Numbered from the stretch's first letter, positions 1-10,601 are shown. The stretch: DNA of 64,000 bases from Phytophthora hibernalis (GCA_012656075.1 JAAKBF010000063.1:310001-374000), one strand, 5' to 3'. The notes: generated from the letters alone by a model not told the origin. Numbers and translations are program-made.

Positions 1-267
1 AGACGAGGTTCCTCCCCGTCATTGACTTGGTAGTAGAGTAGGTCATCGGCCATCGAATAGCGGTGCAGCCGTGATCGCTGCCGAGCAGTGAGCTTCACTG
101 CCTTCTCAGGCGCCTTCAACGCCGTGAACAGATCTGCAAGGTCATCGTCGCCAGCATACGCCTCGCGTAGCAGCTCATGGAGCGGAGACTCGAGGTACGC
201 AACGTGCGCCAGCTCGTAGTCCGGTCGTCGAGTGAGCGCGTCCGCGAGGACATTCTGCTTACCCGGC

Positions 268-1900
268 TTATACTCCACGGTGAAGTTGTACTCGGTGAAG
301 AACGAGAGCCACCTCGCCATGCGCTGGGAGAGGTGGGGCGACGACGTCGCAGTCCGCAAGGACGCATGATCTGTGTAGATCACAAAGGGTTTGCTGCACC
401 CGAAACTTCACAAGCGCGTACTTCATCGCGAGAAGCTCCTTGTCGTGGACAGGGTAGTTCTTTTCAGCCGCCTTAAGCTGGCGCGACTGGAAAGAGACCA
501 CCCGCTCTCTGCCATCGGCATCGACCTGCAACAGGGCACAGCCTATGGCAAAGTCGGATGCGTCGCACACCACGCTGAAGGGACGACTGCCGTCTGGCAA
601 CGCCCCAATCGGAGCGCTCTGCAGACTGCTTTTGATCGCTTCGAAAGCCTGCTGAGCCTCGTCGTTCCACGACCAGTCCGCCTGCTTCTTCAGAAGATTC
701 GTCAGCGGGCGTGCCATCTCCGCGTAGTTGGCGCTGTAGTTGTGCAAGTAGTTGGCGAGGCCGAGCCACTTGCGCAAATCCTTTTGGGACACCGGTACCG
801 GCCACTGTACGATCGCGCACACCTTCTCGAGGGTCCGCGAGGACACCGTCCTTGCCAAGGAAACATCCCAAGAAGTGAATCTCTTCGGCGCCGAAGATGC
901 ACTTGTTGATGTTGGCATACAAGCGATTTTTGCGCATGCACGTCAACACCTCGCGGAGGTGCTCGACGTGCACCTTGACAGTCGTCTTGCCTTCCGCAGC
1001 GCGGCTGTGCACGAAGATGTCATCGAAGTACGTCCGTACAAACTGCCGCATCGGCCGGAAGAGCTGGGTCACCAGCCTATTGAACGTGGCTAGTGCATTT
1101 CATAGGCCTTGGGTCATCACCAGCCATTCCCATAGCATCCCGCTCGGGGTACTAACCGCTGTGAGCGGAATGTCCGACTCACGCATCAGCAGCTGATAGT
1201 AGCCATCGACCATGTCGAGCGCGCTGAAGATGGTGCATCCTGCCATGTTGTTCTGCAACACATCCTTATGAGGGATCGGCGTGAACGCCGGGATGGTGGC
1301 CGAGTTCAGCTTGTTGAACGCGTGCACCATGCGCCACTTCCCGTTGGGTTTGCGAACGCAAAACGTCGGCGATGAATGCGGCGACTTCGACTCGCGCACC
1401 GTGCCCGCGGCATACTTCGCTGTGAAGAAGGCGTCGATCACATCGACTTGCTCCTTCGGCAGTGGCCATTGGCGCGTAGTGCAGTATTTAGTGCCTGGCA
1501 CCAAGTCGATTTCGTGTCGGACACCTCGATCCGGAGGTAACACCAACGGTGGATTGTCGCTGACGACATCCGAAAACTCCTTCAAGAGAGGGTAGTATGG
1601 GTCCGACGGATCCTTCAAGATGGCCGCGCCATACCGCTTCTGCCTCGAAGAGACCCCCTCGTCTTCCAGCACATCAGGGTCCATGACCGAAGAGGTGTTT
1701 AGCTCGACCGAGTCGTGTTCACGGTGGATAAGGACCATCTCATCAAGCTCGCCCGCCTTCAGCGAGTCGATAAACTCGACATATGAGAGCTCCTCGAGCC
1801 CGAGTAGTTCTGCTACCGTAGGTAGCGGACCCAAGTCCACGCCTTCTTTGCGTTCTCCCGTGAGAACGTCTAGCACCCTGGGTGCAACCGCCTTGTCCAA
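268..1900 (-). pseudogene. G1 pol: reverse transcriptase and RNase H, frameshifted
   Basis: The first segment (1900-1100) carries the linker and the N-terminal RT fingers and palm, including SPHSSPTFCVRKPNGKWRMV and FSALDMVDGYYQLL. A frame change near 1070 leads to a second segment (1072-about 840) with the catalytic YFDDIFVH box. A further change near 840-920 leads to 918-268, which holds the Gypsy RT connection (LRKWLGLANYLHNYSANYAE) and the start of RNase H (FSVVCDASDFAIGCALLQVD). Order and motifs match Ty3/Gypsy pol. Three overlapping frames instead of one mean a broken gene or base-call indels. Integrase is outside the window. Confidence 0.85.
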
Positions 1901-1959
1901 GTGGCCCGCATCGCGGCGATCTCCGCCTTGACATAGTCTTGGCGTGGCTGACCCAGCCT

Positions 1960-2930
1960 TAGCGTCGTTCGTGGGAGCCTCCGCTCGACCATCTTCCTGT
2001 GCGCGAGACCCAGCTCCAGCGTCTTTCCCTGCATGAGCTGCCTCAGCTCCAACGCCTTGCGTAGTGGGAGCCCCTACTTGTCTGCGCGAGCACCGACTCT
2101 AGCAACTTGTCCTGCGTGGGCTGCCTCAGCTCCAACGCTTTGCGTAGTGGAGACCCTACTCGACCACACTTGACTGCGCGAGCACCGACTCTAGTGACTT
2201 GTCCTGCGTGGGCTGCCTCAGCTCCAACGCTTTGCGTAGTGGGAGACCCTGCTCGACCAACGCGAGCACCGACTCTAGTGACTTGTCCTGCGTGGGCTGC
2301 CTCAGCTCCAACGCTTTGCGTAGTGGGAGACCCTGCTCGACCACACTTGTCTGCGCGAGCACCGACTCTAGTGACTTGTCCTGCGTGGGCTGCCTCAGCT
2401 CCAACGCTTTGCGTAGTGGGAGGCCCTACTCGACCACACTTGACTGCGCGAGCACCGACTCTAGTGACTTGTCCTGCGTGGGCTGCCTCAGCTCCAACGC
2501 TTTGCGTAGTGGGAGACCCTGCTCGACCACACTTGTCTGCGCGAGCACCGACTCTAGTGACTTGTCCTGCGTGGGCTGCCTCAGCTCCAACGCTTTGCGT
2601 AGTGGGAGACCCTGCTCGACCACACTTGTCTGCGCGAGCACCGACTCTAGTGACTTGTCCTGCGTGGGCTGCCTCAGCTCCAACGCTTTGCGTAGTGGGA
2701 GACCCTACTCGACCACACTTGACTGCGCGAGCACCGACTCTAGTGACTTGTCCTGCGTGGGCTGCCTCAGCTCCAACGCTTTGCGTAGTGGGAGACCCTG
2801 CTCGACCACACTTGTCTGCGCGAGCACCGACTCTAGTGACTTGTCCTGCGTGGGCTGCCTCAGCTCCAACGCTTTGCGTAGTGGGAGGCCCTGCTCGACC
2901 ACTCTTGGTTGCGCGAGCCTTAGCTCCGGC
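1960..2930 (-). repeat. 93-bp tandem repeat inside the G1 protease-RT linker
   Basis: About nine to ten head-to-tail copies of a 93-bp unit, coding on the minus strand for 31 residues that include KSLESVLAQ, VVEQGLPLRK and ALELRQPTQD. One unit near 2250 is about 12 bp shorter, and the outermost left copies are diverged. The related element G2 has only one diverged copy here (about 42735-42830). Copies near 2155, 2425 and 2705 carry TAG where the others have CAG, and the same copies have SSVVE in place of TSVVE. This gives a three-unit (about 279 bp) higher-order period. Confidence 0.92.
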
Positions 2931-3121
2931 GCCTTGGTCGTCATCTGACCCGGGGATAGAACGACGTTCTTGTTCTCGAGAGTACCATGAGTCTCATCAT
3001 GAGCAACACACGGGACCCCCTTCCATTCTCCCACATCCACCGAAGGCTCATGAGCTCTCGAAGAGGTAGGGCACGCGGGCGGCAAAGCCGAAGGCAGTTC
3101 AACTTCCGAGTACCGCTGCCG

Positions 3122-3226
3122 TGACACACGATGCTCGTGCACAAACCCGTCTCGGGAAGAGGAGGGTAAACCCGTCTCGGGAAGAGGAGGGTTTGTGCAC
3201 GAGCATCGTGTGTCACGCGGCGAACG
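3122..3226. repeat. Imperfect palindrome in the G1 protease-linker region
   Basis: Two arms of about 27 bp (beginning TGACACACGATGCTCG and its reverse complement) flank two direct copies of a roughly 24-bp stretch containing CCCGTCTCGGGAAGAGGAGG. In G2 (about 42490-42545) the same sequence is present once and uninverted, so G1 has gained a local inverted duplication. Confidence 0.85.
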
Positions 3227-3761
3227 GCACTTCGCAGGTACTTCGGAAGTACTTGAACTCTTCTCTAGGGAAGAGGGGGACATGACCCACCAAGGCTCTG
3301 TCCACGAGGGGCTTGTGACCAGCACCAATGGTGCGACTTTTCCAATCTATCCACGGCTCATGCTTAGCAAGCCAGGGCGTCCCGAGGATAAGATCGTACC
3401 GATCATCCATGTCCAGGACAATGAACGGTTCGACCGAGTTGAAGTCGTCAAACTTGACGTTTAAAGATATAAGAACCTTGCGTGTAGACACGATGGATCC
3501 AGTCGCCAGGCGAACATATACACTTCTATTATGCTTAGAAGCTTCCAAAGCGCTAGCATATGATGCACTGTTCCTGGCCACACTGGCTTTCGTCGCGAAA
3601 TTGTAGGACGCACCCGAATCGATCAGGATGGTCAACGGTTCTTCGTACCCTTTAACGCAGGCGGTGACGAACACGATGTTAGACCGCGCGGCGGCCACGG
3701 AAAGACACAACAGTGTCGTCCCTGGGACTTGCTCCTTCGGAGGTGGAGGTGGCGGAACCAC
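3213..3761 (-). CDS. G1 aspartic protease region
   Basis: A 182-residue open stretch with the retroviral-type protease active site ILIDSGASYNFATKAS (about residues 45-60), preceded by LSVAAARSNIVFVTACVKG and followed by a conserved DDRYDLILGTPWLAKHEPW block (about residues 120-140). The equivalent G2 region starts at 42070 and is very similar. In a Gypsy element this domain processes the Gag-Pol polyprotein inside the particle. It lies between gag (upstream, about 3840-4868) and the repeat-rich linker. The N-terminal methionine is probably not a true start, because the domain is normally made as part of a polyprotein. Confidence 0.85.
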   Translation of the reverse strand: MVPPPPPPKEQVPGTTLLCLSVAAARSNIVFVTACVKGYEEPLTILIDSGASYNFATKASVARNSASYASALEASKHNRSVYVRLATGSIVSTRKVLISLNVKFDDFNSVEPFIVLDMDDRYDLILGTPWLAKHEPWIDWKSRTIGAGHKPLVDRALVGHVPLFPREEFKYFRSTCEVPFAA

Positions 3762-3838
3762 CGTTCTCCAAGAGGAGCAAAGTCTCCCAGCAGGGCGTCC
3801 CGCGCCTACTGGGAGCCGCCGTTTTCCGACCCCGTAGA

Positions 3839-4868
3839 CTAGATCATGTTGAGGGACGGAGTGGCCTTACCACGACCTGTCTTCCACGGGTTCGTCGGAC
3901 AGTTCCGACGGAAATGACCAAGTTGGTTACAACCAAAGCAGCGACCACTCGCACGTTGGGTCCGCTGGGGACGAGCCGACTCGGCAGACGAGATCTCCAT
4001 GGGAGTGGAACCTTCGGTAGCCTCCGTGCGAACCGCATAGACCTGAGCCGAGCGCACACAATGGTCTTCCAACATGGCGATGTGTACTGCCTCGTTGAAC
4101 GTCTTCGGCTGACGGCGGAAGAGTTCAGTGCGAATCTCGCCCGGGCGGACACCGTCCATGAAGACCGTCACCTTGACGTCCTCAGAGAGGGAGCGCCATC
4201 CATGGCGGCCTCGAGGTTCTGCAGTTCCATGACGTAGTCTTGGAGTGTGCGCTTCCCTTGCTTGCACCGCAAGAATAGCGACCGATAACGGTAGACCACA
4301 TTAGCCAGAAGGAACGTCGTGCGCAGCTCTTGTTCCATTAGGCCCACGAGGTGAAATACCCCGGAGACGAAGTCTCTCGAGCCATCGCCCAAGCGCGAGC
4401 TCGACCTCCCAGGTTAGACAGCGCGAAAGCGACCTGAGTCCTTGACTCGTAGATCTGTCCAGCGCTGAGCGCTATCTCGATCTCGCGAATCCAGAAGACA
4501 AGGCTGTCGGACTCTTTGCCGTCAAACGTCGGAACCGACATCTTGACGGGCTTCGTTATTCCTTGTCGCGAGGCGAACGGAGCAGAACCCGAGGGGTTCG
4601 ACTGCGCCGCACTCTGCATCTCAGCTGGCATGGTTGTGCGAGCAGCCTCCTGCGCGGTGGCGCTCACGTGAGCAATCAGCGACGACTCGTACTTGTCGAA
4701 GGGTTCCACGCGCGCCCTTTGCTGCTCCGCAGGTAGGTTGGGGAATCCAGCGAATGCTGCTTCGCCCAGCAGACTGACCATCTTCTCAAGAGTTGCCCAG
4801 TGGGCGTCCGTGAGATGAGGAAAGTCCTGCCGGGACGGCAGCCTGCTCCCTGAGTCTTCCATAGTCAA
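3839..4868 (-). pseudogene. G1 gag with CCHC zinc knuckle, frameshifted
   Basis: The start at 4868 lies about 40 bp downstream of the putative primer-binding site and opens with a segment almost identical to the G2 gag start (SGSRLPSRQDFPHL). It continues through a capsid-like helical region with VKMSVPTFDGKESDSLVFW. Near 4270-4340 the frame changes to 4267-3839, which carries CKQGKRTLQDYVMELQNLEA and ends in one zinc knuckle, CFGCNQLGHFRRNC (C-x2-C-x4-H-x4-C). Gag packages the element RNA. The same frame break point also appears in G2. Confidence 0.85.
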
Positions 4869-4907
4869 AGAGATCTTGATTGTAGTAGTCCGCGCCGGTC
4901 GCGGGAT

Positions 4908-4925
4908 TGACTACAAGTGCTACCA
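4908..4925 (-). other. Putative primer-binding site of G1
   Basis: Read on the minus strand this is TGGTAGCACTTGTAGTC, directly inside the LTR end. It begins with TGG, as expected for pairing with a tRNA 3' CCA end. The same 17 bases sit in the equivalent place in G2 (40857-40873). The tRNA is not identified here. Confidence 0.55.
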
Positions 4926-4927
4926 GG

Positions 4928-5320
4928 TGTGACGGGAGTCATACGCACCTTTGCCGTAGAGGAAGCGTTAACGCGTAACCACAACAGACGCCTGGCGTCT
5001 CTGCTGTAAGCTGGCCTTCCAGTCGTTTCCGGGTACCGAGTACCAAACGACTTGCGAACTTCCGGGTTAAAGTTAAACTGACTGTATTAATCTCACTTGT
5101 AAGGTTCTAACTACTGTTAACTATCTGCATACTAAACTTCTGTACTCCAAATGGATGGCTCTCCATCAACCGTCTACTTTAAGTCCGATTCGTATCTAGT
5201 GTAAAATACACCATCGTACTTAGCCGGGAGCCGGGTGTCACACACCAACTTATGTGGGGCATGTACTCGTACTTAGGCGGGATTGTGTGGACCACACGGA
5301 AGAACATTGGGTCTCCCCTT
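4928..5320 (-). repeat. 5' LTR of G1
   Basis: Aligns in reverse orientation with the G2 LTRs: shared blocks include GTTAACGC, the cytosine/thymine-rich middle and GTGTGGACCACA near 5287-5298. It is much more diverged from the G2 LTRs than they are from each other. The inner edge (4928) is set by the neighbouring primer-binding site. The outer edge near 5320 is approximate because alignment fades. Confidence 0.7.
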
Positions 5321-5329
5321 TCATAAGTT

Positions 5330-5715
5330 CTTTTGCACGGCAAACGGTGTCGCCCAGCGTAGCCCCGTTACAGAACATGTCCCAAAGGGCATGGAACGTC
5401 GAGAACGTGTAAAAGGAGCCGACCGTCCGCCTAAAATCCCGTCATTCCAAAGAGACGTTGTTGAACCGTATGAGTCGCAGTTGAAGGAAAAAAACAAGAA
5501 GGCGAACCAAACGATGTCGTGTAATTTCGCGCACAATTCGAAGCAAACGATGTCACGTAATTCCGCGCCCAATTCGATGGGTTTTGACGATCTGCCGAAC
5601 TTCAAACGGAAGGTGTTCATGAGCCAGGCGATTCCTCAAAAATCATGGTCATGAACAAAATTCAGGCAAACCGAGCGAGGGTAAGGAAACTACAGATTGA
5701 GGGCTGAAATTGAAA
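5330..5715 (+). repeat. Dispersed repeat family R, copy a
   Basis: Shares a block beginning ATGTCCCAAAGGGCATGGAA with 6798-7140 (copy b, same strand) and 9058-9240 (copy c, inverted). A frame through it gives protein-like sequence (RPPKIPSFQRDVVEPYESQL, then a Lys/Asn-rich stretch and FKRKVFMSQAI), and copy b conserves the same reading, so the block was probably coding. I do not recognise the protein. Copy a runs directly into the inverted-repeat arm at 5645-6700. Confidence 0.65.
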
Positions 5716-5978
5716 GTTTACCCTATTGCAGCCAACATTATACACGAATTTGTAAACCTAATTTCCATAGTAAAAGGTTTAAACATGCCTAAATGCTTGG
5801 TTTGAGTCCGCACCCCGCAGCATAATATTATCCTTTTGCATGGTTTTACAATATTTATTGCAATTATTGTAGTTAAACCAAGCATATTGTTTGGTTTACC
5901 GCAAATGGTATGATTGGTCAAAAATAAAATCCTGTCCTTATGATTCGTTAGCATTTGTAAAACCAAGCATATTGCAGG

Positions 5979-6067
5979 GTTTTAGGGGTACCATCCGCAC
6001 TAGGGTTAACCCTATTGAGTACCAACCACAATAGGGTTAACCCTAGTGCGGATGGTACCCCTAAAAC
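5979..6067. repeat. 39-bp perfect inverted repeat (hairpin)
   Basis: Arm 1 (5979-6017) and arm 2 (6029-6067) are exact reverse complements separated by 11 bp. Each arm contains TAGGGTTAACCCTA. The right arm at about 16495-16540 carries only a single copy of this region (GTTAACCCTATTGCGGCTGG), so the hairpin is specific to the left copy. Confidence 0.95.
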
Positions 6068-6355
6068 GTTGCGCTTGAAAAAGTCAGTGCACGTCGTTCT
6101 GATTGACCCCTTACATCAAAAGAAGGCGGGCTTCTCCCATTCGATAGTCTCGAGCAAGCGCCTTTAAAACGAGAGTCACGCATCTACACACAGACAAAAC
6201 ATTCAAAACCATTTCCAAACAGAGTAAATGGTTAAATGTCCATCGGGCTGAAGCCGCTCAGAAGGACAAGGAGATCGATGTGTAGATTTTGGAGGATAAA
6301 CTTGACGGCGTCATGCCCCGTTTTTCAGCATTCATGTCACCGACGACTGTTGACC

Positions 6356-6425
6356 ACTCATTGAGCTTGTTGCTCACAAATTTGGTAAGTACTCATTGAG
6401 CTTGTTGCTCACAAATTTGGTAAGT
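6356..6425 (+). repeat. 35-bp tandem duplication spanning a splice-donor-like site
   Basis: Two exact copies of a 35-bp unit starting ACTCATTGAGC and ending TTTGGTAAGT. Each copy contains a TTTG|GTAAGT donor-like junction. The inverted copy near 16345-16380 has a single unit. Confidence 0.9.
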
Positions 6426-6797
6426 ACTTTTCTTTTTGTTGTTGCTGAATAAGACTAACTGATGTTTATGGCAGGCGCGCCAAAGCTTGAAACACGAAAA
6501 TACATGAACCATCGAATCAGGAACTCGATCTATGAGTACTAGTCACACGCTCGAACAGACGGGGCTTTGCTGACAAGGTTTATGGAAACCTTGATAGAAA
6601 TTTCGTACCATTTGGAATCGCCTATGTCACGCAAAAGATGAGTTGATCTGAAACTCATTGGATCCTGCAGACTTTCTCTGTTTAGCAGAGGATGATCAAC
6701 GCTACGAGCCGGTCGACTTAAGCATAGCATCTGCCACCCCCTTCCAGCCCTGACACCTCAAGAAACTGAAACAAGGCGTGCCCGCAGGGGTCACCAT

Positions 6798-7140
6798 GTC
6801 CCAAAGGGCATGGAACGTCGAGCACGTGTAAAAGGAGCCAGCCGTCCGCCTAAACTCCCGTCATCCTAACGGGGCGTGGTTGAACTGTATGAGTCGCAGT
6901 TAGAGAAAAAGAAGGCGAAGCAAACGATGTTGAGTATTTCCGCGCCCAATTCGACGGTTTTTGTCGAGCTGCCGAACTCCATACGGAAGGTGTTCATGGG
7001 CCTGGCGATTCTTGGAAAGCATGGCCATGGACCAAACCCAGGCAAACAGAGCGATGGTACGGAAAACTACAGATTGAGGGCTGAAATTGAAGGTTTGACG
7101 CTTTTCCTTACGGCTTCGATGCATTGTGTATTGAAGCCGC
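6798..7140 (+). repeat. Dispersed repeat family R, copy b
   Basis: Second copy of the R coding-like block (RPPKLPSS..., SAPNSTVFVELPNSIRKVFM, then GPNPGKQSDGTENYRLRAEI). Beyond it, 7214-7258 reads as a short exon bounded by CTGCAG and GTATGT, and 7330-7392 as another bounded by TGCAG and GTTAAT. This suggests a multi-exon ancestor. No domain recognised. Confidence 0.5.
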
Positions 7141-7149
7141 ATTGTTAAT

Positions 7150-9057
7150 GCGGGTTTACTCATTTTCTACGTTCTAACATTTTTCTTTTCACTTTTTGGC
7201 CCATGTACTGCAGGCTTCCGCCAAAGAGAGACTGCCCAATTTGCGGAGAAAGATGGTATGTTTCGAGGAAGGCGTGGGTAGTAAAACTGCTAAAATGTTG
7301 CTGTGTGTGCTGCATGCTGCTGTATGCAGGATGAGTTGCTGCGTACTACTATGTACAAGAACGATGCTATGCGGATCGATGAGATGAGGCAGGTTAATTG
7401 CAGTTGCAGTCAGCGATGTGATGGTGGGTTGCTGGCGTGTGGCGCATGAAGTCTGTCCAGCTGCAAGCAAGACAAATACAGGAAGGTTTTACAAGGAGGC
7501 GCCCCTGATACGAAATTGCATCTGTAATTTAGTGAAGCCCTATCAGGAAATTTCGCCACCAATACGGATAAGGTAGAAACGAGGATTGAAGAGATGCTCC
7601 TTTATCCAGCAAGAACTGTGAATATTGTGTCTGCATTACGTATGAAGAGAATGACATCGAATTTTATTCGGCGCATCACTTCTGGTGAATGAATACAACA
7701 AACTTTCGAATTGAGTTCACCATTGCTTCTCTTACTGCTTCGATTTTACTTGGCTTGCATTTTCTATCGGTTTGTTCAACAGGCTTTCAGTTGTTGCAAC
7801 GTCCTGTGATAGTTTACTCTCTGGAATAACCACCTTCACCTCGGGAGAACACAGCAATTGATACTACATTCTCGTTTGCAGCAGCATGGACGGAAGTCGT
7901 TAAAGCACCACTTAAATGGTGCTCTCCGGCACCATTTGGCTCAAACTCTCAATGGTTCTCTTCAGCACCACTTTCGTGCATACACGATTGTAAACGGAGT
8001 GTGCTCTCCGCCATTCCTTCATTTTCGAATCGAGCGCTTAACACTCAAGAAGCTTGCTACGCAACCTCTCCTGTGTAACACAAATATCTATTGCTAAAAT
8101 TCTGAAAGCCAAGAAAGTGTGTTATAAAATATCCCCAATTCATTTTAGATACATGGTATTAAATTCTCTTGATTTTTATATCCAAATTCTACCAGGGATT
8201 TCAACGAGGTCGCATTTCTGATACCTTTCGTAATACGATTTGGATACTTCAGCAAATAAGCTTTAAAACTCTTCTTTATTTGTTAACAGGAGTAATTAAT
8301 ATTTTATTTATGGCGGTTGACCCATCCTCAGAAGATTAGGACAAAACACCTCTATGATACGATATCACTTATAATCTTATTTTTCACGCAGCAGATGATT
8401 TATCCAGACCGTTCGAGCAACATGTTGGATGATTTTTTCTTCGAGCAACACTCTACTATAATACCGAGCACCGTTTACTACAGTGGTGTGTAGATAATTC
8501 CGTAAGTTTGTAAAAATTGAAGCGCGTGCCCAGTAAATATATTGTTTGTTTTATTATCCGGCATTTATACAGTGTAGGGGTAGTAAAAATATGCGTGCGT
8601 CGTTGCATTGAAGACATACATGTATATTTTCAATTTCATGCAAGACTACGTACATGTACAACATTCCAAATCGCATCAGTCACGGAAACTTCTTCGTGGA
8701 ATTTGACCGAAACATTTCCTGCAGCCATCTTGGCCAACAAAAATTAAGGGAATTTCTACGCCCGATGGCCTTTGGATAATCGTTGCATTGCCGACTTATA
8801 TTCTCATTTTTATGCAAGACAACGTACAAAATCTAAAATCGCATAAGTCACAGAAACTTATTTGAACCAGACATTTCCTTGTATCGTGTTGCTGTTACCG
8901 AAAGTAATACTGAATGCTTGCATCATTTTGAGAACGTGTGTCATGGTACACAAATCCTGAAAGTGCCAAGAGAGTCAAAGCTCTAGTTAAGCCCAAACGA
9001 AGGCGATTGAGATATAAGTGAGCTCGTTAGAAAGCTCTAGGCCATGATTTTCAGGAA
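7150..9057. other. AT-rich stretch without a recognisable gene
   Basis: No long ORF with family features. 7890-7980 has repeated GCACCA/TGGTGC blocks. Around 8606-8720 and 8785-8880 there are two diverged direct copies of a segment containing TATTTTCAATTT..ATGCAAGAC, CGCAT.AGTCAC.GAAACTT and ACATTTCCT, about 180 bp apart. Probably decayed repeat DNA. Confidence 0.5.
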
Positions 9058-9240
9058 TCGCCTGGCTCATGAACACCTTCCGTTTGAAGTTCGGCAGCTC
9101 GTCAAAACCCATCGAATCGGGCGCGGAATTACATGACATCGTTTGTGCGCGAAATTACACGACATCGTGCGGGATTTTAGGCGGACGGTCTGCTCCTTTT
9201 ACACGTTCTCGACGTTCCATGCCCTTTGGGACATGTTGAC
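9058..9240 (-). repeat. Dispersed repeat family R, copy c (inverted)
   Basis: Reverse-orientation copy of the R block: it reads ATGTCCCAAAGGGCATGGAA on the minus strand at its right edge and CGATTCGATGGGTTTTGACG further in. It is closer to copy a than to copy b. It ends about 50 bp before the Copia insertion. Confidence 0.8.
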
Positions 9241-9292
9241 CCCTGCAGGTACGCCCTCTTCCAGGCTCTTGAGCTGTTAGCGCTGGAAGATG

Positions 9293-9474
9293 TGTTGAAG
9301 CTCAGTGGGGATGGTGGCCCGCGGCACGTTACAGCGAGCTGCAGGAGTTTCATAACGGATATCGGTAATGCACCACAGGGAGAGCTAGGTAACGGACCGC
9401 GCCCGCGGGTGCGGTGCAAATACACTCAGTTCATCTTTCTTCATCCAGCGCTCACATCCACATCGAAAACAACA
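9293..9474 (+). repeat. Copia 5' LTR (182 bp)
   Basis: Matches the 3' LTR with only a few substitutions but lacks a ~55-bp GC-rich block present there. Its right half has the element's presumed transcription-start region. Confidence 0.92.
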
Positions 9475-9478
9475 CGAT

Positions 9479-10598
9479 ATGAGTCCAACAAGCAACGACG
9501 GCGACACCTCGCCGCCGAACGCACCGGTCCCAGTTTCAGCCAATGAAGACCGGCTGAGCACGTCACAAGATCCGTTCGTGCCGTTCGAGGACCAGCGCTC
9601 ACACATGAGCGCGTCGGATGCCCACGAAAGGGGCTGCCGCGCCTCTGCAAGTTTGGAGCGGCTGGATAGGCTCGAAGGACTCCTCGAAGGAGTGGCGCGA
9701 GCTTGCGGACCAGTAACTGCAGATGCAGTCGCAAGCCCGTGAGGTCGCACAAGCGCAGCGGCCGCCACGGCACGTGCCGCGTGGCATCGCGACTTCATCC
9801 GAGTTCTCGGCCGGCGAGAGCATCTTGGGCGACTACATGCGGCGCCAGGACCAGGGCATGGACCGGCGCATGAGAACGGCGTCGCTCGAAGAGCCCGATG
9901 ACCACTGGGGAGCCGATCAGCAGGTGGTACGCGCGCCACGGTATCCCAGAATGACGCCGATGCAGCTGCCGCCGCGTGGACCGGAGCCATCGGGGCCGTC
10001 AGGCCCGACGGGACCGTCAGGACCGACAGAACCAACTCCGCTGGCATCAGTTCCGCCGTACTACCCGCATCAGCAATGGCAGCAGCCGACCACGCCGAAG
10101 CCAAGGGATCTAGGCTTTCCCAGATTCTCGGGCAAGGAGATCTACCCGGGGATCGGCCCGGACTTCATATCCTGGGGGCAGAAGTTTCTGATGCGGCTGC
10201 GTTCCGCGCAGACCATGTCCGGGGGTAACTGGACGGAGAACTTCCGGATCATGACGTTCGCTGGCAAGCTAGAGGGCCCGGCGTTGGCCTTCTTCGACAA
10301 GATGCAGCCGCTGTGGATGGCCGAGAGCGGCACGGTCACGCACATGATGGACCGTATGCTTGGCTTCTACTCGACCAAGACTCCAGTGACAAAGGCCATG
10401 GAACTGATGTCTGAGCCCAAGCCGGCGGACAAGACGTGGACCGAGCACTTCGAATATCTGGTGTACGTCGCGGAGAAGTCAGGGTGCCCGGACACGTTCG
10501 TACTCCAGTGCGTGTGCGACTCGGTGTCGGGCGACACCAAGAAGGCAATGCTCACCAAGCTGGACCAGGGCAGGTCCGACGCGATGCGTCACGCTTGA
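9479..10598 (+). pseudogene. Copia gag
   Basis: A start at 9479, immediately after the LTR, opens a short frame (to 9742) of Ser/Pro/Glu-rich sequence. A frame change near 9720-9740 leads to a long open stretch to 10598 with a Pro-rich spacer (GPSGPTGPSGPTEPTPL) and a capsid-like core (FPRFSGKEIYPGIGPDFISW, then WTENFRIMTFAGKLEGPAL). An in-frame TGA at 10598 separates it from the zinc-knuckle and protease segment, which continues in the same frame. One nonsense change would therefore explain the split. Particle-forming nucleocapsid role by family. Confidence 0.85.
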
Positions 10599-10601
10599 GA
10601 G

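Larger units (their letters stand above)
1..5320 (-). mobile_element. Ty3/Gypsy retrotransposon G1, partial (5' LTR to RNase H)
   Basis: Minus-strand order is LTR (about 5320-4928), primer-binding site, gag, protease, a repeat-filled linker, reverse transcriptase and RNase H, which is the Ty3/Gypsy order. The integrase, chromodomain and distal LTR lie beyond the window start. It is a close relative of the plus-strand element G2 at 40450-48323: gag, protease and RT align stretch by stretch and the sequence beside the LTR is the same. Coding frames are broken in gag, in the repeat linker and twice in pol, so this copy is probably not autonomous, though some breaks may be assembly indels. Confidence 0.9.
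5645..6700 (+). repeat. Left arm of a ~1-kb inverted repeat (family R body)
   Basis: Matches 16100-17172 in reverse orientation over most of its length. Shared landmarks in order are CAGCCAACATTATACACG, GTCCGCACCCCGCAGCATAA, the TTAACCCTA-containing block, GAGGATAAACTTGACGGCGT-like sequence, GGCGCGCCAAAGCTTG and the ATCGAGTTCCTGA-type block. A plausible intron (GTAAGTACTTTTC...ATGGCAG, about 6419-6474) is visible in this arm. Likely two copies of one decayed element; the element class is not recognised. Confidence 0.8.

Noticed and set aside
1960..2930. CRISPR-like array
   Set aside because: Units are contiguous with no variable spacers, and the context is a eukaryotic retrotransposon.
2107..3069. 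Plus-strand 320-codon ORF of repeated APTLVTCPAWAAS peptides
   Set aside because: Shadow of the 93-bp repeat, whose unit length is divisible by three and therefore opens several frames. The minus strand matches the Gypsy linker in G2.
5719..6067. TTAACCCTA-containing blocks as interstitial telomere repeats
   Set aside because: Only isolated palindromic GGGTTAACCC units occur, without a tandem TTTAGGG/TTAGGG array.
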